DNA from: Gilliamella apis
GTDB taxonomy: Bacteria; Pseudomonadota; Gammaproteobacteria; Enterobacterales; Orbaceae
Direction: 5' to 3'
Length of the DNA: 64,000 nucleotides
Assembly (NCBI RefSeq): GCF_030758615.1
Contig: NZ_CP132381.1
Span: 1,116,001 to 1,180,000 of the forward strand
The position numbers and the translations under genes were made by a program. How positions within the stretch are numbered: position 1 is the first letter of the stretch; every line of letters begins with the position of its first letter. This document shows positions 56,979-64,000 of this stretch, piece by piece. A model generated the notes under the pieces. The model did no database searches. It saw only the letters and a list, made by a program, of their open reading frames with translations, and was not told the origin of the DNA.

Positions 56979-57389
56979 ATGGAAATTGATAACATGACTC
57001 CTCGTCGCCCTTATATCTTCAGGGCTTTTTATGACTGGATCTTAGATAATGAATTAACTCCGTATATTGTGGTTGATACTTCTGTATATGGTGTATTAGT
57101 ACCGCAAGAGTTTATAAAAGATAATCAAATAGTACTTAATATTGCCCCGCAATCGGTCGGGCAATATTTAGCTAATAATGAACAAATCGAATTTAATGCT
57201 AGGTTTTCTGGTGTTCCTCAACATATTGTTGTACCAATGGCAGCTATTGAAGCTATTTATGCTCGTGAAAATGGTGTTGGTATGGGATTTGAGGATGAGC
57301 CACATTATAAAGCTCTTAGAGAAGGAGCGAATAAACCTGCAGAAAATATTAAACCAAAACCAGCTAATCCTTTCCGAGTTGTCAAATAA
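56979..57389 (+). CDS. sspB: ClpXP specificity-enhancing factor SspB
   Basis: Delivers ssrA-tagged proteins to ClpXP. The start is the ATG at 56979 after AAGGTGG (136 residues). MTPRRPYIFRAFYDWILDNELTPYIVVD (as RRPYIFRAFYDWILDN) and SQFIEFNARFSG-type groove NNEQIEFNARFSGV near 66 and MAAIEAIYARENGVGM are conserved. The C-terminal PANPFRVVK is the ClpX-binding tail (E. coli ends in RVVK), so tethering should work. Confidence 0.95.
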   Translation: MEIDNMTPRRPYIFRAFYDWILDNELTPYIVVDTSVYGVLVPQEFIKDNQIVLNIAPQSVGQYLANNEQIEFNARFSGVPQHIVVPMAAIEAIYARENGVGMGFEDEPHYKALREGANKPAENIKPKPANPFRVVK

Positions 57390-57422
57390 TTATTATTAAT
57401 TGTTTGAATAATAAAAAAATTC

Positions 57423-57475
57423 ACTATCTTATTTACAATCTTAATATTTGGTCATAAATAAGATAGTCCTTTTTT
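57423..57475 (+). terminator. Rho-independent terminator of sspAB
   Basis: ACTATCTTATTTA (57423-57435) pairs perfectly with TAAATAAGATAGT (57455-57467) around a 19-base loop, followed by CCTTTTTT. Confidence 0.8.
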
Positions 57476-57555
57476 GTCTGTAATATCTATAATAGTAATA
57501 GCCAATATAAATCAAAGTAGGGGCAAAAATAATTGTTATTTTAAATTTTATAATT

Positions 57556-57574
57556 GATAATGATTATTATTACC
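57556..57574 (+). promoter_or_regulatory. Fur box
   Basis: GATAATGATTATTATTACC matches 16 of 19 bases of the Fur consensus, 20 bases before the first ABC gene. It implies repression in iron-replete conditions. Confidence 0.75.
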
Positions 57575-57593
57575 ATAATGGAGTGTTTATTTT

Positions 57594-59459
57594 ATGAAAA
57601 CGTGTAATAACAATCCTACTTCTCGCCTTTGGCAACTTGCTTTTCGATATAAAGTACTAATAATTTTATCTTGTTTACTTTCAATCTTAAGTGTTGCTAC
57701 TGCTTTTGTTCCTTTTATTTCAGTATATTACATTGTTTATGAAATAATTATCAGTTTAGCCAACAACACTACATTAAATAATGAACTTATTATCAATTAT
57801 GGTTGGTTAGCTTTTGTTTCTGCGGCATCTTCAATATTTTTAAATTTTGTTGCACTTTGTCTTTCGCATATTGCTGCATTTAAAACGCTTTATCATTTAA
57901 AGTACAATTTTATTAGATATTTATCATGTTTACCTCTCGGATTTTATACTAATCATTCAAGTGGCGAATTACGAAAAATTGTTGATGATGATATTGAAAA
58001 AATAGAGATTTTTATTGCACACCAATTGCCTGATATGATTGGTTCATTTGCTACTCCAATTATAATTTTTATTATTTTAGCCATTTTCGATTGGCGTTTA
58101 GGCTTGGCAACATTGGTACCAATCATCTTAGCTTATATTGTTTTAAAAAGTGGTTATCGTCGTAAAGAAATTAAAAACAATATGCAAGAATTTCAAACCC
58201 GATTAATTGATATGAGTAATGCTTCAGTTGAATATATTCGTGGTATAACAGTGGTTAAAGCTTTTAATCAAACTTTCTTTTCTTTTAAACGCTTTTATGA
58301 ATCTATCAAAGCTTATCAACAATATTGTCTTAAGTTTATAGATTGTTTTAAATATCATATGGCACTGTTTTTGCTCATATTAAATAATATCTATCTTTTT
58401 ATTATTCCCGTAATGATTTTATTATTAGATACAACAGAAAATTATGCCAATTTTATTTTGTCATCTATTTTCTATTTAATTTTCTCACTGGCTTTGCCGG
58501 CACCTTTTTTCAAACTTTTATATGTATCACAAAGTTTTCAAAGAGCAGTTAAAAGTGTTGAAAATATGGATAATGTTCTCAATATAAAATCATTGGCTGA
58601 ACCGGAATCAGGCCTAGAAGTTGATAATTATGATATTTGTTTTAATGATGTTACATTCTCTTATAATGAGAATAAAGATAATGATTCTTTAGAAAGTAAT
58701 GCCCTCAATCATATCTCTTTTACTGCCAAACAGGGAACAACCACCGCATTAGTTGGGCTTTCTGGTAGTGGCAAAAGTACCATTTCACTACTTATTCCGC
58801 GCTTTTTTGATCCTGAGGAAGGAACAATAACCATTGGTGGTGTAGATATCAAACAAATGAGTAGTGAATATTTATTGTCATTAGTTAGTTTTGTGTTTCA
58901 AGATGTTTTTCTTTTTAAACAAACAATTTTAGATAATATTAAAATAGGCAAACCAGATGCCGATCTAGACGAAGTTATTGCTGCATCTAAAGCCGCTCAG
59001 TGTCATGATTTTATTGAAAAATTACCAGATGGCTATCAGTCTGTAATAGGCTCTAAAGGATTGCATCTGTCTGGCGGAGAAATGCAACGATTAGCAATTG
59101 CTCGAGCATTACTAAAAAACTCACCTATACTGATTCTTGATGAAGCTACATCTTTTGCTGATCCTGAAAATGAATACAAAATTCAACTTGCCTTAAAAGT
59201 ATTAATGGAAGGTAAAACCGTTATTATGATTGCCCATCGTCTATCAACAATAAAAGATGCCGATCAAATTGTGGTATTAGATAAAGGAAGTATTGTTGAA
59301 AAAGGAACCCACCAGCAACTTATTGATAAACAAAATACCTATTACAAAATGTGGCAATATTACAAGCAAACATTAGATTGGCAAATAGATCTGCCAAATT
59401 CAGCTAAAAATTGTCATTCAGATCACTCTTGTCATAATGATGGGGTAGCACATGTTTAA
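57594..59459 (+). CDS. Fur-regulated ABC transporter, permease-ATPase subunit 1
   Basis: A 621-residue half-transporter: six-helix membrane domain (about 1-330) and ATPase with Walker A GLSGSGKST at 390-398, signature LSGGEMQRLAIARALL near 500 and Walker B ILILDEATSFADPENE near 520. The D-loop SFADPENE and the pairing with a second half-transporter recall YbtP/YbtQ and IrtA/IrtB, which import ferric siderophores despite an exporter-type fold. The tail has an odd Cys/His cluster (NCHSDHSCHNDGVAHV) that could bind metal. It overlaps the next gene by 8 bases. Substrate is inferred from the Fur site. Confidence 0.88.
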   Translation: MKTCNNNPTSRLWQLAFRYKVLIILSCLLSILSVATAFVPFISVYYIVYEIIISLANNTTLNNELIINYGWLAFVSAASSIFLNFVALCLSHIAAFKTLYHLKYNFIRYLSCLPLGFYTNHSSGELRKIVDDDIEKIEIFIAHQLPDMIGSFATPIIIFIILAIFDWRLGLATLVPIILAYIVLKSGYRRKEIKNNMQEFQTRLIDMSNASVEYIRGITVVKAFNQTFFSFKRFYESIKAYQQYCLKFIDCFKYHMALFLLILNNIYLFIIPVMILLLDTTENYANFILSSIFYLIFSLALPAPFFKLLYVSQSFQRAVKSVENMDNVLNIKSLAEPESGLEVDNYDICFNDVTFSYNENKDNDSLESNALNHISFTAKQGTTTALVGLSGSGKSTISLLIPRFFDPEEGTITIGGVDIKQMSSEYLLSLVSFVFQDVFLFKQTILDNIKIGKPDADLDEVIAASKAAQCHDFIEKLPDGYQSVIGSKGLHLSGGEMQRLAIARALLKNSPILILDEATSFADPENEYKIQLALKVLMEGKTVIMIAHRLSTIKDADQIVVLDKGSIVEKGTHQQLIDKQNTYYKMWQYYKQTLDWQIDLPNSAKNCHSDHSCHNDGVAHV

Positions 59460-61182
59460 AAAAATATTGATGTTGTCAGATATAGAAAGTAAAAATCTTA
59501 ATCAAGCGATTATTGCTTGTACATTATCCAATTTAACATTAATGTTGCCTTTCATAATTTTATTACAGGTAATTATGTTGTTAATTGAGCCTTTAACTAA
59601 CCAAATACCAGTGAATGTTTATTATCTTTGGATAATGGCAGGCTTCGGTGTGTTATCTGCGATTTTGTTTTTAGTATGTTATAAAAGAGAATATAAAAAG
59701 ACTTACACTAATGCTTTTAGTCAAGCTGCCAATACTCGAATTGCGGTCGCTGAAAAACTTCGCAAATTACCTCTGAGCTTTTTTAATCGAAAAGATCTTT
59801 CTGAACTTACCGCAAACATTATGGGCGATTGTGCGGTTATTGAAAATATGCTTAGCCATGTTATACCGCAATTAATAGGATATTCTGTTAGTAGTCTAAT
59901 AACTTGTTGCTTATTAGCATTTTATGATTGGCGAATGGCTGCGGCAATTTTTTGTACTTTGCCAATTGCTATTATTATAGTTGTTGCGGGTAAAGGTCTT
60001 GAACAAAAATTGGGTGAAAAGCATGTTCAAGCTAAATTAGCAGTTTCCGATGAGGTTCAAGAATATCTTGATGGTATAAAAATCATAAAGGGTTTTGGTT
60101 TAAGTGGTAAAAAATTCCAGCGTTTAGATAAAGCTCTGAAAAATATGATGTGGGCATCGATTAAGTTTGAAGGAATAGGTGGAATCATTGTTACTTTGTC
60201 TACTATGGTCTTGCAAGTCGGTTTAGGTATTGTTGTTTTACTCGGGGTAACCTTAATGGTTTCTGGAAGTTTGGATCCAATTACTTTTATTGCCTTTGTG
60301 ATTATTAGCTCGCGAATTTATAGTCCTTTAATTTCGGTTTTAACATTATTACCTGAACTGTTCTATATGCTGGTTTCTATCGATAGAATGAAGAGTCTGC
60401 AAAATGAACCTATTATGGAAGGTAAAGATGATGTGACTTTTACTAATTATAATATCAATATCGATCAGATTAATTTTTCCTATAATCAGACAAGTGTTAT
60501 TAATAATGTAAGTTGCGCTATACCTGATGGAAAAATGACAGCACTAGTTGGGCCATCTGGTAGTGGTAAAAGTACCTTATTACAGTTGATTGCGCGTTTT
60601 TGGGATGTAAATTCAGGAAAAATCACTATAGATAATCAAGATATTAAGCAAATAGATCCGGAAACATTAATGCATTCAATGGCTTTTGTTTTTCAGAAGG
60701 TGGTATTGTTTGATGATACTATTATGAATAATATACGAATTGGTAGGCATAATGCTACTGATGAAGAGGTAAAACATGTGGCTAAAATCGCTAGATGTGA
60801 TGAGCTAGTAGCTCGATTACCAGATGGTTGGAATACATTAATTGGTGAAAACGGTAGTAAACTTTCTGGCGGTGAACGGCAACGTATCTCAATTGCGAGA
60901 GCATTATTAAAAAATGCACCTATTATTTTGCTTGATGAAGCTACCGCTTCTTTGGATCCTGAAAATGAAGTTTATATTCAAGAAGCCATTGCTAATCTAG
61001 TAAAAGATAGAACTGTCATTGTTATTGCTCATCGCTTAAAAACTATCGTTGGTGCTGATAATATTATTGTCTTAGATGAAGGTTCAATTGTAGAACAAGG
61101 CAATTATCAGCAATTAATGGCTAAAAATGGCTTATTTACTAAGCTTTATAGCCTACAAAAACAGACATTGTCTATTAATTAA
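59452..61182 (+). CDS. Fur-regulated ABC transporter, permease-ATPase subunit 2
   Basis: A 576-residue partner half-transporter. Membrane domain with about six helices, PLSFFNRKDLSELTANIMGDC near 104 (as SFFNRKDLSELTANIMGD), Walker A GPSGSGKSTLL near 365, signature LSGGERQRISIARALL near 473, Walker B IILLDEATASLDPENE. Overlapping start with subunit 1 indicates coupled translation and a heterodimer. No siderophore synthesis or outer-membrane receptor gene is nearby. Confidence 0.88.
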   Translation: MFKKILMLSDIESKNLNQAIIACTLSNLTLMLPFIILLQVIMLLIEPLTNQIPVNVYYLWIMAGFGVLSAILFLVCYKREYKKTYTNAFSQAANTRIAVAEKLRKLPLSFFNRKDLSELTANIMGDCAVIENMLSHVIPQLIGYSVSSLITCCLLAFYDWRMAAAIFCTLPIAIIIVVAGKGLEQKLGEKHVQAKLAVSDEVQEYLDGIKIIKGFGLSGKKFQRLDKALKNMMWASIKFEGIGGIIVTLSTMVLQVGLGIVVLLGVTLMVSGSLDPITFIAFVIISSRIYSPLISVLTLLPELFYMLVSIDRMKSLQNEPIMEGKDDVTFTNYNINIDQINFSYNQTSVINNVSCAIPDGKMTALVGPSGSGKSTLLQLIARFWDVNSGKITIDNQDIKQIDPETLMHSMAFVFQKVVLFDDTIMNNIRIGRHNATDEEVKHVAKIARCDELVARLPDGWNTLIGENGSKLSGGERQRISIARALLKNAPIILLDEATASLDPENEVYIQEAIANLVKDRTVIVIAHRLKTIVGADNIIVLDEGSIVEQGNYQQLMAKNGLFTKLYSLQKQTLSIN

Positions 61183-61249
61183 TGATTGGCTATATTTCTG
61201 AAAATAATCAGTATATCATATAACAAAATAACTGATAAAAAACAGACGA

Positions 61250-62200
61250 ATGAGTAATGAAATTGAATTAAAGTTTCAGATTAATCAAGCTGATTTAGCA
61301 GAGCTGCAACTTTATTTAAATCAATGGGTATGTTGTGATGAAGCAGAATTTTCTTCGCAAGGATCAAGAACACTAGTTAATCAATTAAATTTGATTAATA
61401 CTTATTATGATAGCGAAGATTATTTTCTACGTCACAATGGTTGTGGTTTACGAGTTAGAATAAGCGAAGATGCTAACGGTAAGCATTTTGAAATGACATT
61501 AAAATCAAAAGGGAAATCTGTCGGAGGATTACACGAACGAATTGAGTTTAATGAATCGCTTCCTGATGATAAGCTTGATTTGAGTGTGTTACCAAAAGGA
61601 GCATTACCAGCTAATTGTGATATAAAATTGTTACAACAAGAAATAATCCCTCTGTTTACTACTAACTTTAAACGTCAAACTTGGTTAATTTCATTTGCGA
61701 ATAGTGAAATAGAAGTGGCATTAGATCAAGGCCAAATTACCTCAAACGGAAAATTGATACCTATTCAAGAGATTGAGCTCGAAATAAAACAGGGTAATAA
61801 ATTGGATTTAATTAATTTTGCTATTGAATTAAGCCGATTCCATTTACATTTATTTTCGCAAAGTAAAGCTTCTCGTGGTTATCGTTTATTAAACAACTTA
61901 TCTTTTACGCCAACTATGATTTCTGTGACAAAGCTACATGATTTATCAAGCGTGTTAGATTTTTGGCAACAGCATGAAGAATATGCGTTAGAAAATAATG
62001 ATTTAACCTATTATCAACAGCTAGTAACTCAAATAAATGAAATGCTAATTAGCCAAAACTTGTCAATAGGACCTGAATTTCATCATTGGCAAACAGCCAT
62101 ACCATATATCGATTCTGTCGAAAATTTTGCTTATAGTGAAATCAATACAAAAGTAAAACTCATGTTAATTACTGAAATAAATAAAGCGGATAAAAAATAG
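61250..62200 (+). CDS. CYTH-domain inorganic triphosphatase (YgiF-like, shortened)
   Basis: A 316-residue triphosphate-tunnel-metalloenzyme. The EIELK metal/phosphate motif is at residues 4-8; further tunnel motifs are YYDSEDYFLRHNGCGLRVRI near 54 and EMTLKSKG near 80, and EIELEIKQG near 178. E. coli YgiF is about 433 residues with a full C-terminal CHAD domain; here only about 110 residues follow the CYTH domain and no CHAD histidine pattern is evident. No recognised neighbour relation. Confidence 0.85.
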   Translation: MSNEIELKFQINQADLAELQLYLNQWVCCDEAEFSSQGSRTLVNQLNLINTYYDSEDYFLRHNGCGLRVRISEDANGKHFEMTLKSKGKSVGGLHERIEFNESLPDDKLDLSVLPKGALPANCDIKLLQQEIIPLFTTNFKRQTWLISFANSEIEVALDQGQITSNGKLIPIQEIELEIKQGNKLDLINFAIELSRFHLHLFSQSKASRGYRLLNNLSFTPTMISVTKLHDLSSVLDFWQQHEEYALENNDLTYYQQLVTQINEMLISQNLSIGPEFHHWQTAIPYIDSVENFAYSEINTKVKLMLITEINKADKK

Positions 62201-62208
62201 TTATAAAA

Positions 62209-63186
62209 ATGAAAAAAACGTTATTCAAATTACCTTTATTATTTGTTTTATTTTATTGGCTTGTAAATATTGTTTTGTTTACAGCCTATTTCATTGTAAT
62301 TAATAATTATTTTACTGCATCTGATTTGACATTTTTTCAGATAAGTAAAGGAATTATTCAACGACTTTCAGTTAACTTCTATTTACAGTTACCGAATTCA
62401 ATTATACTTTTTATTGTTGCCATCGTTTTATTGAATAAATATTCTATTAATATAATCAATCGAAAAAATATTATTAATACTTTCATTATAGCCATATTAA
62501 TTGTCTTGAGTGAAATAGTAGGAAGATGGTTTTATCGGACTTATATTAATAAGTGGATGTTTATTGATCAGCAATATGCAGGTATAGATATATATTTTAT
62601 TTCTATAATCGACATATTTAACTGTACAAAAGTAGTGATGAGTTATCTTTTCATAACAATTTTAACTTTTTTTAGTGTTAAATTTCTTAATTACAAATAT
62701 ATACATAATGATAGTGGATTAACGCAAATTGAAAGTCAAAAGTTACATCTTGGCGTATTTATTTCACTTTATAATTGTTACTTTATCACTTTATTTATTT
62801 CATTTTTTGTGCTTGATAGATATATTGATTACAGTTCATATAGCATTATTATAGAATTAGGTATTTTGATTATATTTTTATTAATTACTAATTTGCTGGG
62901 TTATTTTTTGTTAAGAAGATGCTTTAAAGGGGTAACAGAAAGTTTAAACCTAACAAGGCTAATTATTAGTTCACTAAGTACCTTTATCTTAAACTGTATA
63001 TTGCTTGTATTTATTATTTTTATTTGTATCCGAATGTTTGAACTTTTACAAATATATTATAGTTTACCTAATACTCCAACATTGATTACCTGTTGTTGGG
63101 TAATAATAGTGATGTTATTTATTGTAAGTAGCCTAATGGTTAGAACTATGGCAAAACTTTTTTTTGATTCAAAAAAGGAAAATTAA
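62209..63186 (+). CDS. multi-pass membrane protein of unknown function
   Basis: I do not recognise this 325-residue protein. About eight hydrophobic helices are visible (around 8-30, 60-76, 90-106, 140-160, 185-202, 214-234, 252-275, 290-310), with short basic loops such as LNKYSINIINRKN and RRCFKGVTESLN. It starts 8 bases after the CYTH gene, so the two are probably co-transcribed. Very high AT content and many Ile and Tyr codons; no catalytic motif. Confidence 0.8.
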   Translation: MKKTLFKLPLLFVLFYWLVNIVLFTAYFIVINNYFTASDLTFFQISKGIIQRLSVNFYLQLPNSIILFIVAIVLLNKYSINIINRKNIINTFIIAILIVLSEIVGRWFYRTYINKWMFIDQQYAGIDIYFISIIDIFNCTKVVMSYLFITILTFFSVKFLNYKYIHNDSGLTQIESQKLHLGVFISLYNCYFITLFISFFVLDRYIDYSSYSIIIELGILIIFLLITNLLGYFLLRRCFKGVTESLNLTRLIISSLSTFILNCILLVFIIFICIRMFELLQIYYSLPNTPTLITCCWVIIVMLFIVSSLMVRTMAKLFFDSKKEN

Positions 63187-63485
63187 GATTCTATAATAGA
63201 ATAAATTTGTTTGACTTTTTCCCTCTCAAAGTAAACCTATATCAATCTGATGATAAATAACCAAAATTTAGGTTATATTTCATTAAGATTCGCCATTTTT
63301 TTCGTTTTAGTACAAAAAAACGCTATTCACTCATATAATCAAGCAATTAGCATAGACATTCATGATCTATTTTTGTTATTTTATCATTATCTTAAAATTC
63401 AAGTATAACAATTAATTAGTTTTTTATTGTGCACATTGAGTTTAATAATCTAATGAATAGAAATTATAATAAATATGGAGGTTTT

Positions 63486-64000
63486 GTGCTTAATAGTAAT
63501 TCAAATAAAATTAACCTATTGGTCAAATTAACATTCGGGACTTGTCTAATCACCTCTAATTTTTCAAATGCCTTAACCATCATTGATGCTAATAATATTG
63601 GGGAATACACTGAAAAAGGTATTGCAGTTACAACTGATGATATTGTTATTCAGAATTTAACAGATAGTTCACTACCACATATCAATTTAGCAAAAAATAA
63701 AATATCAGCTATTAAGTCGCAAGTTGCTGGTAAAAAAATAACTATTGATAGTGGATTAGATGAGTTTGTTATCCAAACTAATGGAACGGGTAACTATAAT
63801 AGCGCATTTAATATCCATGCTCATTCTGGTGGAAAAGTTGATGTTTTAAGTGATATTCGCTTAAATGTTCAAGATGGTACTGGAATTTATTTAGCCAGTG
63901 GTGGTAAAGGTAATTTTGCAAAAAAAGTAATAATAGATGGTACCGGTGTAGCAAATCATAGTTTTATTGGAATTCGAGCCTACAATGGTTCAAACATAAT
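63486..64000 (+). CDS. surface or autotransporter-like protein (3' partial)
   Basis: An open frame to the window end. GGAGG four bases before a GTG at 63486 suggests that start; an in-frame ATG at 63453 is an alternative. A signal-like segment (INLLVKLTFGTCLITSNFSNA) is followed by repetitive beta-type sequence rich in Asn, Gly, Thr and Ile (EYTEKGIAVTTDDIVIQN, KITIDSGLDEFVIQTNGTG, RLNVQDGTGIYLASGGKG). This is the pattern of autotransporter passenger or right-handed beta-helix proteins. The translocator domain, if any, is beyond the window. The upstream gap 63187-63485 holds an ATAACC/GGTTAT hairpin near 63257 and no gene. Confidence 0.65.
   Translation, partial: MLNSNSNKINLLVKLTFGTCLITSNFSNALTIIDANNIGEYTEKGIAVTTDDIVIQNLTDSSLPHINLAKNKISAIKSQVAGKKITIDSGLDEFVIQTNGTGNYNSAFNIHAHSGGKVDVLSDIRLNVQDGTGIYLASGGKGNFAKKVIIDGTGVANHSFIGIRAYNGSNI

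Overview
The window is a visibly AT-rich chromosomal segment (about one third G+C by eye) from a gammaproteobacterium. Many blocks keep the Escherichia coli gene order: rpoZ-spoT-recG, lptM-dapF-yigA-xerC-yigB-uvrD, rsmC/holD-rimI, yihI-hemN, yfhM-pbpC-ndk, rplM-rpsI-sspA-sspB and basR-basS. Protein sequences are related to Enterobacterales and Pasteurellales but diverged. Together with the base composition and the sugar-acid and ascorbate loci, this best fits Orbales (Gilliamella-like gut symbionts). That assignment is inference; no rRNA or tRNA gene is present to test it.

Layout. 1-7535: a 5'-truncated SulP transporter, yfaY, rpoZ, spoT and recG; trmH is missing from its usual place. 7629-14618: an L-ascorbate (ula) locus with ulaG and ulaR on the minus strand and a fused IIC-IIB permease (ulaA+ulaB), ulaC, ulaF, ulaD and ulaE on the plus strand. 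Both ulaG and ulaF carry a single-base frameshift in a short homopolymer. 14879-22196: lptM, lysA, dapF, yigA, xerC, yigB and uvrD. 22207-29891: cyaY, two unrecognised exported proteins, thiamine pyrophosphokinase, rimI, holD, rsmC, hemN, an unlisted 54-residue membrane micro-protein, yihI and coaA. 29909-32436: a DUF1090 protein, then a queuosine block (queF, queC, yhhQ) with one clear and one probable preQ1-I riboswitch. 32694-40660: bacterial alpha-2-macroglobulin, penicillin-binding protein 1C and ndk.

40729-49241 is the main accessory region. A divergent sugar-acid cluster holds a DeoR regulator, a PdxA2-like dehydrogenase and a four-carbon acid-sugar kinase on one side. On the other side are an iron alcohol dehydrogenase, a DHDPS-family aldolase, a sodium:solute symporter, a cytosolic sialidase-like protein and a YhcH-family protein. 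The two arms share a promoter region with two copies of the same operator-like palindrome and a CRP-like site. I read this as a complete uptake-and-breakdown pathway for a sialic-acid-like or other 2-keto-3-deoxy sugar acid whose substrate is unknown. It is the best candidate here for an undescribed system.

49497-64000: an amino-acid ABC transporter without its ATPase; a PAP2 phosphatase with the BasRS (PmrAB) two-component system behind a PmrA-box-like site, next to yrbL; rplM-rpsI; sspAB; a heterodimeric ABC transporter behind a Fur box; a shortened YgiF-type triphosphatase; an orphan membrane protein; and the start of a large surface or autotransporter-like protein cut by the window end. 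I saw no tRNA, rRNA, CRISPR array, prophage or insertion sequence.
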